Part shown: in pieces, positions 1 through 5,369 of the stretch
How the letters are laid out: every line of letters starts with the position of its first letter
How positions within the stretch are numbered: the first letter of the stretch is position 1
Source of the DNA: a virus
IMG/VR virus record: IMGVR_UViG_3300045738_000625
Location: 1-22,748 of that record
Length of the DNA stretch: 22,748 nucleotides
Direction: 5' to 3' (one strand)
Notes under the pieces: generated by a model
What the model saw: only the letters and a program-made list of their open reading frames with translations
Databases searched by the model: none
Told to the model about the DNA's origin: nothing
Made by a program: the position numbers and the translations under genes

Positions 1-613
1 ATGTCCAGAATGCCTCAATAAACCTTGAGTTAAGAGCATATTTTAAATAGAATATTACTCCTTTTTTCGTATCTGTCCCATTAATTATTTCTGAGAAAGC
101 TTCTGCTTTAGACCAGCTCTGGCTACATTTCATTTCACCTTGCTCAAATGCTGTTTTAAAGTAAGCTCCCCTTCCTCCACATAATATTCTTAAGCATGCT
201 GAGATAGGAAAATGAGATCGAGACATATATCCTGCAAACTTCTTATACTCTTGTAAACCTTTAGTTTTATACTTATGAAGGTGGTCTTTAAGTGTCCAAG
301 GTCTCTGAAACGCTGAGGCTTTTGAAACATCATCAAGATTTACTGAATCATCCACAGTATAGTAAACTGTTTTATTTTCAAGTTTAGCTGATAAGAATCT
401 GTGTTGACCATCTATGATACCCATTCCCGATCCATCACAGCTTGCATATCTTTCCATACTCTTTTCTTTACTATTACAGAGTATATCATACTGCTTAAGC
501 ATATTATTATTCTTAAGCTGTTTTCTAAGCCAATCAACTCTTTTCCAGTCTATTGGCCTGTTTTCACTGATAAGGGTGAATACGTTGTAGTTTTTAGTTG
601 GTATTTTTCTCAT
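1..613 (-). CDS. ParB-like / DGQHR-motif protein, truncated by the window edge
   Basis: The leftward reading frame begins at ATG 613-611 and stays open to base 1, giving 204 codons with no stop, so the C-terminus is missing. The start has a good ribosome-binding site (AAAGGAAG about 5 nt before ATG). Residues 68-72 read DGQHR within IIDGQHRFLSAKL. This is the signature of ParB/Srx-fold and DGQHR-domain proteins, where it forms the nucleotide-binding pocket. The segment ENRPIDWKRVDWLRKQL (residues 17-33) resembles the stretch before that motif in ParB-type domains. In phages such proteins are usually small early proteins acting on DNA or nucleotides, but their substrates are mostly unknown. 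It is last in the visible leftward cluster and is preceded by a structured gap (648-725). Family assignment is fairly firm; function is not. Confidence 0.75.
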   Translation of the reverse strand, partial: MRKIPTKNYNVFTLISENRPIDWKRVDWLRKQLKNNNMLKQYDILCNSKEKSMERYASCDGSGMGIIDGQHRFLSAKLENKTVYYTVDDSVNLDDVSKASAFQRPWTLKDHLHKYKTKGLQEYKKFAGYMSRSHFPISACLRILCGGRGAYFKTAFEQGEMKCSQSWSKAEAFSEIINGTDTKKGVIFYLKYALNSRFIEAFWT

Positions 614-647
614 TGTGTCTTCCTTTATGGTTATTGTTTTAAAAATT

Positions 648-725
648 AGGCCCACCTGTTTTGTGGAAGGAGTAATATGATTATCTCCACCTTATAGTTG
701 AGGACATAGGTAAACAAGTGGGCCT
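648..725 (-). other. Long inverted repeat: candidate structured 5' leader RNA or terminator
   Basis: Positions 648-661 and 712-725 are inverted repeats of 14 nt. Read on the minus strand the arms are AGGCCCACTTGTTT and AAACAGGTGGGCCT, which pair over all 14 positions with one G-U. On the plus strand the same position is a C-A mismatch, which favours a minus-strand RNA. Inside is a second hairpin (GTGGAG pairing with TTCCAC, plus TAAT/ATTA, about 663-690). The minus strand continues with AATTTTTAAAAC and then the start of the 1-613 gene. It could be a terminator for the 733-1819 cluster, a processing site or a leader element. Confidence 0.5.
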
Positions 726-732
726 CAGTTAG

Positions 733-1203
733 TTAATTAGTTATTTGATACCAGTATTTTCTGCCGCAATCATCATCCCAGACACTAAACTCATCTAGCT
801 TTATATTGCTATTGGTTTGTATGTAATTTAGATCATTTGACATTATTGGTTTCCAGTATCCTATTCTTAATTCTCGTGCTCCACCTATAATACCTTTAAA
901 CTGTATATCTTTCTTCTTATATCCCTTCATAACAAGCAACAATAATGCTTTATTCTCATGGATAGAGGTTGGTTTAGTTTCATTAGAATATTTAACTTTA
1001 TCACTAAGATAATACTTAGCAAACTGGTTATTATGCTTATTTGTTATCATTTTAGTATAAACAAATCTATTCTCTCTTATTCTATGGATAACAGAGGCTA
1101 ACCTGTAACATCTAAACTTTTCAATAGCTTCTTTCTGTGTAATAGAGTTACCTGCTAACATATATTCTTCTATTCTTTCTCTTTGTGTCTTGTTTTCACT
1201 CAT
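733..1203 (-). CDS. HTH_39-like helix-turn-helix protein
   Basis: This 156-residue leftward gene starts at ATG 1203 behind AAAAAGGAGTAAATA. Residues 19-50 (NSITQKEAIEKF, then CYRLASVIHRIRE) match the pattern of the small phage/prophage HTH_39 domain, in which an 'IT..EA...F...RLA..I..LR' helix-turn-helix opens a short protein. The remaining 100 residues are not recognised; they include several lysine-rich and aromatic segments and end in a WDDDCGRKYWYQI stretch. A DNA-binding role, perhaps regulating early transcription, is inferred from the N-terminal domain only. The start overlaps the end of the 1196-1486 gene by 8 nt, so the two are probably translated together. Confidence 0.7.
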   Translation of the reverse strand: MSENKTQRERIEEYMLAGNSITQKEAIEKFRCYRLASVIHRIRENRFVYTKMITNKHNNQFAKYYLSDKVKYSNETKPTSIHENKALLLLVMKGYKKKDIQFKGIIGGARELRIGYWKPIMSNDLNYIQTNSNIKLDEFSVWDDDCGRKYWYQITN

Positions 1204-1486
1204 TATTTACTCCTTTTTCTAATTCAAGTGTTTGCAATATAAAGTTTCTAGGGCCTTCATGTTTATTATAATAATATACATATGCTTCATATTTTGTATT
1301 GTCTTCATCAATTAATATTACCTGAGCCTGACCTCCAGACATAAATACACCTATTGGAGCATCATTAGGTATTAAATAATTACTGTCAGATAACCTATGA
1401 AACTCTAACGTTTTATCATTATAATTAAATAAAACATTAATAATATTATTGGTTAAACTATCTATTTGTAGGTTTTCTACTAACAT
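1196..1486 (-). CDS. Hypothetical phage protein, 96 residues
   Basis: This leftward gene starts at ATG 1486 behind a strong site (CAAGGAGTAAATA). It ends inside the first codons of the HTH protein gene at 733-1203, an 8-nt overlap typical of a real operon pair. The product has no motif I recognise. It looks like a small beta-rich soluble protein: alternating hydrophobic strands in the middle (IGVFMSGGQAQVILIDED, then KYEAYVYYYN) and no membrane segment. Codon use and AT content match its neighbours. Existence as a gene is well supported by the ribosome-binding site and overlap; the function is unknown. Confidence 0.7.
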   Translation of the reverse strand: MLVENLQIDSLTNNIINVLFNYNDKTLEFHRLSDSNYLIPNDAPIGVFMSGGQAQVILIDEDNTKYEAYVYYYNKHEGPRNFILQTLELEKGVNNE

Positions 1487-1500
1487 TATTTACTCCTTGT

Positions 1501-1608
1501 TTAATGTGTTATTACAACAATCATCATTGCACATCCTATGACAAGTGCTGTTGTTGCTACTGCCATTATACTAATGATAAGGAACTTCTCAAATAAGTCT
1601 TGTTTCAT
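1501..1608 (-). CDS. Small single-span membrane protein, 35 residues
   Basis: A short leftward frame runs from ATG 1608-1606 to TAA 1503-1501. Residues 1-9 are MKQDLFEKF, followed by an unbroken hydrophobic stretch of about 24 residues (roughly 10-33: LIISIMAVATT, ALVIGCAMMIVVI) and the tail TH. This is one clear membrane helix with a charged N-terminus. The leader CAAGGAGTAATAACAATG is identical to the 18 nt that start the next gene upstream (ATG 1819). It begins 20 nt inside the 3' end of that gene. The duplicated leader and textbook membrane profile make a real gene likely despite its size. Possible roles are a holin-like or superinfection-exclusion peptide, but nothing in the sequence decides this. 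Confidence 0.7.
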   Translation of the reverse strand: MKQDLFEKFLIISIMAVATTALVIGCAMMIVVITH

Positions 1609-1819
1609 TGTTATTACTCCTTGTTTCTTTTAAAACATTGCTTAATGATAAATTAACATCAACATCAATAGCATTTTGCCATATTGAATTTATGTTTTTA
1701 TTTACCTGTTTTTGTGTTGATGAATAAAGGTCAGTATCTCTTAACCAACTGCTTACACCATCATTCCAAATAATCTCTACTGACCATTCAATTACCTTAC
1801 TTTGTTTATTTTCTGGCAT
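1589..1819 (-). CDS. Hypothetical phage protein, 76 residues
   Basis: This leftward gene starts at ATG 1819 with the strong leader CAAGGAGTAATAACAATG and stops with TGA 1591-1589. The product is not recognised. It is small, polar and tryptophan-containing (WSVEIIWNDGVSSWLRDTD near residues 12-30), with an asparagine-rich C-terminal part (TRSNNNETRLI). There is no membrane segment and no zinc or nucleotide-binding motif. The first two thirds could be a single beta-alpha domain. It overlaps the 35-residue membrane-protein gene by 20 nt, and the two share an identical start region, so they are probably co-transcribed. The first visible gap upstream (1820-2344) is the likely location of a promoter. 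Confidence 0.65.
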   Translation of the reverse strand: MPENKQSKVIEWSVEIIWNDGVSSWLRDTDLYSSTQKQVNKNINSIWQNAIDVDVNLSLSNVLKETRSNNNETRLI

Positions 1820-1839
1820 TGTTATTACTCCTTGATTGT

Positions 1840-1940
1840 AGGACTAAAGGACTAGAGAAGGGTATTTTTACTAAACTATCCTATATGTGTACAAATGAAA
1901 TAGGTTTATGAAAAAGAGTAGCCTATAGTCCTATAGTCCT
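1840..1940. repeat. Mirrored pair of tandem octamers, candidate operator
   Basis: AGGACTA occurs at 1840-1846 and again at 1848-1854. Its reverse complement TAGTCCT occurs at 1926-1932 and 1934-1940. Each pair has a period of 8 nt, and the two pairs face each other across 71 nt, just upstream of the 1589-1819 gene. Such an arrangement suits a protein binding paired sites with looping, or an RNA stem. No conserved -35/-10 pair is obvious between them. Confidence 0.4.
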
Positions 1941-1953
1941 TTATTATTAATTA

Positions 1954-2016
1954 AAGTGGCTCCAACTAAATGATATTCATAGAGTCGTATCTTTAAACGA
2001 TACTCTTCAGCCACTT
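1954..2016 (-). repeat. Inverted repeat enclosing a second hairpin, candidate structured RNA
   Basis: AAGTGGCT (1954-1961) and AGCCACTT (2009-2016) form a perfect 8-bp outer stem. Inside, read on the minus strand, GTATC and GATAC pair around the 7-nt loop GTTTAAA, extended by AGA/TCT beyond a 3-nt bulge. There is no tRNA T-loop and no U-run, so it is neither a tRNA nor a standard terminator. It lies in the likely leader of the leftward cluster; the strand is inferred from that. Confidence 0.35.
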
Positions 2017-2303
2017 ATTATTGATTGATGGTTATACTAAAAGAGATATGTCTATAGTCTCTACAGGCCCGGATAATCCCCAGCAATAGATGTTCTACAA
2101 CAAAGATGTGTACATCATCACCATACCTCTTTAATGGTTAATGTCCAAGTGGATACAATACTGGATATAAATGTACTGCAAACATATGGTGTCTGTTCAA
2201 TACTTTATATCTGCCATCGATAGCTCGTACTGCACCCATAACAGACATAATGCGTTGTTATATAGCACATATTGTGAAATAAAGGTAATAATTAAGCGCA
2301 ATA

Positions 2304-2327
2304 GGGGCCCTCTATCACCTGGGCCCC
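2304..2327 (-). repeat. GC-rich hairpin downstream of the 2345-2656 gene
   Basis: GGGGCCC (2304-2310) and GGGCCCC (2321-2327) are perfect 7-bp inverted repeats around a 10-nt spacer, in otherwise AT-rich sequence. The hairpin starts 18 nt past the stop codon of the leftward 2345-2656 gene, where a transcript end or 3' protective stem would be expected. No U-tract follows on the minus strand, so it is not a standard intrinsic terminator. Confidence 0.45.
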
Positions 2328-2344
2328 GTCCATCACGTAATTCT

Positions 2345-2656
2345 TTATCGCTGGTTTTTAAGTGCCCATGCAACTTGTGACCACTTTCTAGCACTGAATC
2401 CATCTTTGTTCTGTCTGGCTAGTGTTGACTGAAGGTTAGCACGTATTGCTTTGTTCTTTCCAATGCGCCTGCGTTCAGCTAAAGATTTGTCCTCCATCTC
2501 TATGATGGCATTAGCAAGGAATTCATCAGCCTCAGCATCCATCACCTCCTGGACTGCATCATCAGCGGTCGCTATGGTATGCTCTGCCAGTATTTGGTCA
2601 GCAACAGATTGTGATATTGTTCCTGAATCAATTAGTTGTTTGATTAGTTTAGTCAT
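2345..2656 (-). CDS. Hypothetical phage protein, 103 residues
   Basis: This leftward gene starts at ATG 2656 with AAAAGGAGTCATTA before it and ends at TAA 2347-2345. The product is predicted to be almost wholly helical. Residues 1-56 are acidic (SVADQILAEH, then DDAVQEVMDAEADEFLANAI), and the C-terminal half is basic (LAERRRIGKNKAIRANL, then FSARKWSQVAWALKNQR). The basic tail could bind nucleic acid. No known family is recognised. It is the first gene left of the divergent control region, so it is probably an immediate-early product. Its base composition is unlike its neighbours: a hand count of 2341-2640 gives 132 G+C in 300, against about 28-30% in sampled parts of the other leftward genes. 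Confidence 0.65.
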   Translation of the reverse strand: MTKLIKQLIDSGTISQSVADQILAEHTIATADDAVQEVMDAEADEFLANAIIEMEDKSLAERRRIGKNKAIRANLQSTLARQNKDGFSARKWSQVAWALKNQR

Positions 2657-2714
2657 TAATGACTCCTTTTATTTAGTATTAATAGTATATTATATATTTA
2701 AAAATGAAAAATAA

Positions 2715-2751
2715 CGTAAATCATATTTACGATAATCCCCGGTAAGGGGAT
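2715..2751. promoter_or_regulatory. Two adjacent 17-bp dyads in the divergent gap, candidate operators
   Basis: CGTAAAT-CAT-ATTTACG (2715-2731) is a perfect 7-bp dyad with a 3-nt centre. Three bases later ATCCCC-GGTAA-GGGGAT (2735-2751) is a perfect 6-bp dyad with a 5-nt centre. Both are 17 bp long and lie between the leftward gene starting at 2656 and the rightward gene starting at 2921. A leftward TATAAT (2689-2694) sits 20 bp from the first dyad, so a bound protein could block leftward transcription. Operator function is inferred from position and symmetry. Confidence 0.5.
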
Positions 2752-2814
2752 ACCACAAGAAATAAGGTTACGCATCAAAATCATATAGTTTTTTTATATA
2801 ATAACTTGGGCAAA

Positions 2815-2843
2815 TTAACCTTTTGTATTATTTGACATATAGT
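2815..2843 (+). promoter_or_regulatory. Candidate promoter for the packaging and structural genes
   Basis: TTAACC (2815-2820) and TATAGT (2838-2843) are separated by 17 nt and match the sigma-70 consensus at 4/6 and 5/6 positions. Transcription would start near 2850, about 70 nt before the ATG at 2921. A perfect TATAAT also lies at 2797-2802 but lacks a good -35. In AT-rich DNA such matches arise by chance, so this is weak. Confidence 0.3.
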
Positions 2844-2920
2844 TTAAATTCAAGGGTGGTAGGGTCAGGGTTTAATAATAAATATGTATAAAAAATAAAT
2901 TGTGTTATAGAAAGGTTGTT

Positions 2921-3127
2921 ATGGCTGATTTAATTAAAGAGTTGAGTAGTTTACCAATGAAGACTCAAGAGGCGATATTAGGTAATTTGTCAAATGATAT
3001 GGTGCCTATTGAGATTGACAGTGATGTCTTTATGATACATAAAGAAGTCAGCAAGTTAATAGATAACCTTGTTATTCAAATAAGTGAGTTAAAGAAGAGA
3101 GATATTGATTGTCTGATAAGAGAGTAA
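2921..3127 (+). CDS. Hypothetical small protein upstream of TerS, 68 residues
   Basis: I place the start at ATG 2921, which follows GAAAGGTTGTT; an in-frame TTG at 2900 has no better site. The product is acidic overall and predicted helical (MADLIKELSSLPMKTQEAI, ending ISELKKRDIDCLIRE), with a short strand-like DSDVFMIHKEVS segment in the middle. The C-terminal half could form a coiled coil. No family is recognised. It is the first gene of the rightward transcript, and its last 19 nt overlap the next gene, which starts at TTG. Small proteins in this position are often accessory to packaging, but nothing here proves it. Confidence 0.65.
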   Translation: MADLIKELSSLPMKTQEAILGNLSNDMVPIEIDSDVFMIHKEVSKLIDNLVIQISELKKRDIDCLIRE

Positions 3128-3897
3128 TAAAAAAAGTTGCTCATTATGTCTATGATGATATAGACGAATTTAAAGAAACTCACCCAAATACGGTAGTCTA
3201 TCCAGACTGGAGGAGTGCAAATGAGGGGGATTGGGTGTATTCTGATGATGACAGAGTAGTACAATTACTAAAAGTATCGCATAGTGTGAAACATCACTCA
3301 GATAGAAAGAATTATAAATTCGCAAAAGGTTGGGTAAGGACTGTAGTCGGGAGCTTCCTGAACCGCTATAATGTTAAAATGGATACGGACTTTGATAATC
3401 ACCCAAACAGATATACATTCTCGACTAAAATAAAGAATACATCTAATCGTGTGTATAAAAGAGAAAAGACCACGAGTAAGGAGAAGGAATTTGCTACTAA
3501 TATTGTAGTTGGTATGGGAGCTGTAGATGCATATAAGAGAGCATACTCAGAAATATCAAACCAAAAAGCAAGAAAGAAAGCAACAATTTTATTAAAACAG
3601 GAAAGAGTTATGCATGAAATAGAGAAATCAGTGCTTGATGTAGCTAAAGAGATGGGTGTTGACCATAAATATGTACTTAATAAGTTAAAAAACCTCGCTG
3701 ATTTCAGTGAAGATGACAATATTGTTTTACAGTCGACTAAAGAACTGGGTAAGATAGTTGGAACATCAGGAATAATGGTGAAACAAAGAGAGGTGGGATT
3801 ACTTGGAGTGTTTCAAGGCTTCACTTCTGATGAAATTGATGGGGCCACAAGAGAACAAAAGAAATTAAGTGGAGAAATCACCAATGAGATGTCCTAA
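3109..3897 (+). CDS. Terminase small subunit (TerS) with N-terminal extension
   Basis: This is a 262-residue protein. Residues 124-175 (SKEKEFATNIVVGMGAVDAY, then YSEISNQKARKKATILL) follow the Terminase_2 pattern: a 'K...F...Y..G.(N)A..AY..A(G)YS...A...A..LL....V...I' helix-turn-helix that recognises viral DNA. A helical region at 176-250 with QREVGLLGVFQGFTSDEID could form the oligomerisation and motor-binding end. Residues 1-110 are an additional domain with GDWVYSDDD and a WVRTVVGSF segment, making it longer than many TerS proteins. The start is TTG at 3109, since the next in-frame ATG is at residue 91 and would remove the N-terminal domain; AAGAAGAGAG lies just upstream. TerL follows two genes later, supporting the call. 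Overlaps exist on both sides. Confidence 0.8.
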   Translation: MSDKRVIKKVAHYVYDDIDEFKETHPNTVVYPDWRSANEGDWVYSDDDRVVQLLKVSHSVKHHSDRKNYKFAKGWVRTVVGSFLNRYNVKMDTDFDNHPNRYTFSTKIKNTSNRVYKREKTTSKEKEFATNIVVGMGAVDAYKRAYSEISNQKARKKATILLKQERVMHEIEKSVLDVAKEMGVDHKYVLNKLKNLADFSEDDNIVLQSTKELGKIVGTSGIMVKQREVGLLGVFQGFTSDEIDGATREQKKLSGEITNEMS

Positions 3898-4771
3898 CTG
3901 CAATTCATTAAAGACAAAGAAAAACGGCACTAAGATTTTAGTGACTGGCAATAGAACACAGGAGTTTAACTGCAATGATTGTCACAGGTATTTTTCTATA
4001 CAGATTAATGTTAATGTTTTACACGAATTAAAATATGTTGAGCCTGGTGATATATTAGAAGTTGATGGTGGAAAAGAGTTAAGAGTGCATGGTCTTACTG
4101 ATATTCATGTAGGAGCAGTGGAGCATGACTTTAAAAAGTTTGGAGAAGCTATTGAGATTATAGAAAAAGATGATGGTGCCAGATGGTTTGGTAATGGTGA
4201 TTTATTAGAGTTAATCCCACCTCACTATAAAATTAATCAAAGAGGACAGGATATTCCACCAGAAGAACAATACTTAGAATTTGTAAGATTAGTGGAACCA
4301 ATAAAAGATAAATGTTTGTTTATCAGAGGCGGTAACCATGATTACTTACGCTCTTTCAATATTCTGGACTTTGATGTATGTAAAGTATTAGCAAAAGAAT
4401 TAGGAGTCCCATATTATAGGATGCCGGGTTATACAAGAATAACAGTAAGTGGTGAAACTTATAACCTTGTATCTGGCCATGGGAAAGCAGGTGGAAAGAA
4501 TGGAGATTTAGAATTAGATAGAATGGCTGCTGTATATAGTGAAGGAGACATATTCTTCTTGGGTCATAATCATCAGTTATATGTAAAACCTATGGATAGT
4601 TTAGTTATAGGAGATGACAATACAGAAGAAATGAAGAGAAGATGGTATATAAGAGGTGGTTCATTTCTAAGATATGCTGATTATGCGAGATATTCTTTTT
4701 ATCCTATAATAAGAACTGGTTGGACTACTATAGAGTTTAACGAAGAAGGTGTCCACTGTTGGGAAAATTAG
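3884..4771 (+). CDS. Zinc-ribbon calcineurin-like metallophosphoesterase
   Basis: I choose ATG 3884 (295 residues) because GGAG lies 9 nt before it; an alternative GTG at 3869 lacks such a site. Residues 3-33 hold two CxxC pairs (C3, C6, C30, C33), a zinc ribbon of the type that binds nucleic acid. The metallophosphoesterase motifs follow in order: TDIH (D73, H75), GNGD (D106), GGNHD (N151, H152), SGHG (H199) and LGHNH (H228, H230). These are the ligands of the two-metal centre of phosphodiesterases and nucleases. The substrate is unknown. Its place between TerS and TerL, overlapping TerS by 14 nt, suggests work on DNA during packaging or protection of DNA ends (inference). All catalytic residues look intact. 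Confidence 0.88.
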   Translation: MRCPNCNSLKTKKNGTKILVTGNRTQEFNCNDCHRYFSIQINVNVLHELKYVEPGDILEVDGGKELRVHGLTDIHVGAVEHDFKKFGEAIEIIEKDDGARWFGNGDLLELIPPHYKINQRGQDIPPEEQYLEFVRLVEPIKDKCLFIRGGNHDYLRSFNILDFDVCKVLAKELGVPYYRMPGYTRITVSGETYNLVSGHGKAGGKNGDLELDRMAAVYSEGDIFFLGHNHQLYVKPMDSLVIGDDNTEEMKRRWYIRGGSFLRYADYARYSFYPIIRTGWTTIEFNEEGVHCWEN

Positions 4772-4772
4772 A

Positions 4773-5369
4773 ATGAGTAATGTTGATACAAATGGGAAAA
4801 GGTTAAACCTCTTTCCAATGAAAAAGAAAAAAAAGAAAGTATCAAGCAATCAGGCTTTTGATATGATGGAATCGGTTGCAGATAAGACTGCAGTGGATAT
4901 ATTTCCAGCTGAATTTGATAAAAGTACAAAGGGGATACATAATGCATTAATGGCTGCTGGTATGACTCCCGCTTATGGAAATGTTGCTGACTTAGCAGAT
5001 GATACTCTATATGCGTTAGAAGGCGAGTTTGGTGAAGCTGGATGGTCAATGGCATCATTTTTACCTTTTATTGGACAAATTGTAGCAGCTAAAAAAATAC
5101 AAAAAGGAGTTGGTTCTTTACCTTCATCAGTCCAAAAAAAATTATTAAAAGGCGATTATATACCCAATTGGGTTAGTTATAACAGGGGAAAGGGAATTGA
5201 TAGAATTGGCAAAAGTGATTATAAATTCTTAAAAGAAGGTATTGTAAATCAAAAAATGGTGCAAAATATTATCAGACATAAGACAAAAGAAGGTCGCAAG
5301 TTTTTAGAAAAACTTCAAGAGGGAGAGAAAGCGCTTAAAAAATACGGAATAGATGTAAACGATTTTTAA
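4773..5369 (+). CDS. Putative virion protein with hydrophobic GN-V-AD glycine motif
   Basis: The start at ATG 4773 is the first in-frame ATG after the previous stop (4769-4771); a GTG at 4749 is possible. The product has 198 residues. A basic tract (MKKKKKK, 16-22) precedes the central segment 58-106: TPAYGNVADLADDTLYALEG, then AGWSMASFLPFIGQIV. This pattern of an (I)P-x-GN-x-AD helix, a short EG(E/D) turn and a second hydrophobic helix ending in (I)PFIG is seen before toxin domains of polymorphic toxins and in phage virion proteins, where it is thought to contact membranes or translocate. The C-terminal third is basic and helical. The stop overlaps the TerL start as TAATG. Role in ejection or head assembly is inference; I do not recognise a named family. 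Confidence 0.6.
   Translation: MSNVDTNGKRLNLFPMKKKKKKVSSNQAFDMMESVADKTAVDIFPAEFDKSTKGIHNALMAAGMTPAYGNVADLADDTLYALEGEFGEAGWSMASFLPFIGQIVAAKKIQKGVGSLPSSVQKKLLKGDYIPNWVSYNRGKGIDRIGKSDYKFLKEGIVNQKMVQNIIRHKTKEGRKFLEKLQEGEKALKKYGIDVNDF

Larger units (their letters stand above)
1820..2344. other. Gene-poor stretch with several inverted repeats
   Basis: No frame in these 525 nt has a convincing start with a ribosome-binding site; the open frames of about 68 codons around 2171-2403 lie opposite each other and look accidental. The stretch contains the mirrored octamer repeats (1840-1940), a multi-branch inverted repeat (1954-2016), a copy of GATAATCCCC (2072-2081) that recurs at 2731-2740, a 6-bp inverted repeat ATAACA/TGTTAT (2238-2261) and a GC-rich hairpin (2304-2327). 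It is probably regulatory or encodes small RNA; an origin cannot be excluded. Confidence 0.5.

Noticed and set aside
401-649. Rightward open frame of 82 codons
   Set aside because: It lies mostly opposite the well-supported ParB-like gene and has no ribosome-binding site.
1954-2016. tRNA-like size and outer stem
   Set aside because: No T-loop (GTTC-A), no D-arm pattern and no anticodon arm of the right geometry; kept only as a structured inverted repeat.
2171-2403. Open frames of about 68-69 codons on both strands
   Set aside because: They overlap one another, the right part overlaps the 2345-2656 gene, and neither has a ribosome-binding site or protein-like composition.
2832-2837. Perfect TTGACA as a -35 box
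   Set aside because: No -10-like sequence lies 16-18 nt downstream, where the DNA is GGTGGT-rich; a box pair at 2815-2843 fits better.
4819-4841. A-rich run as a programmed frameshift site
   Set aside because: The 4773-5369 frame is continuous through it and no useful alternative frame follows; it simply encodes polylysine.
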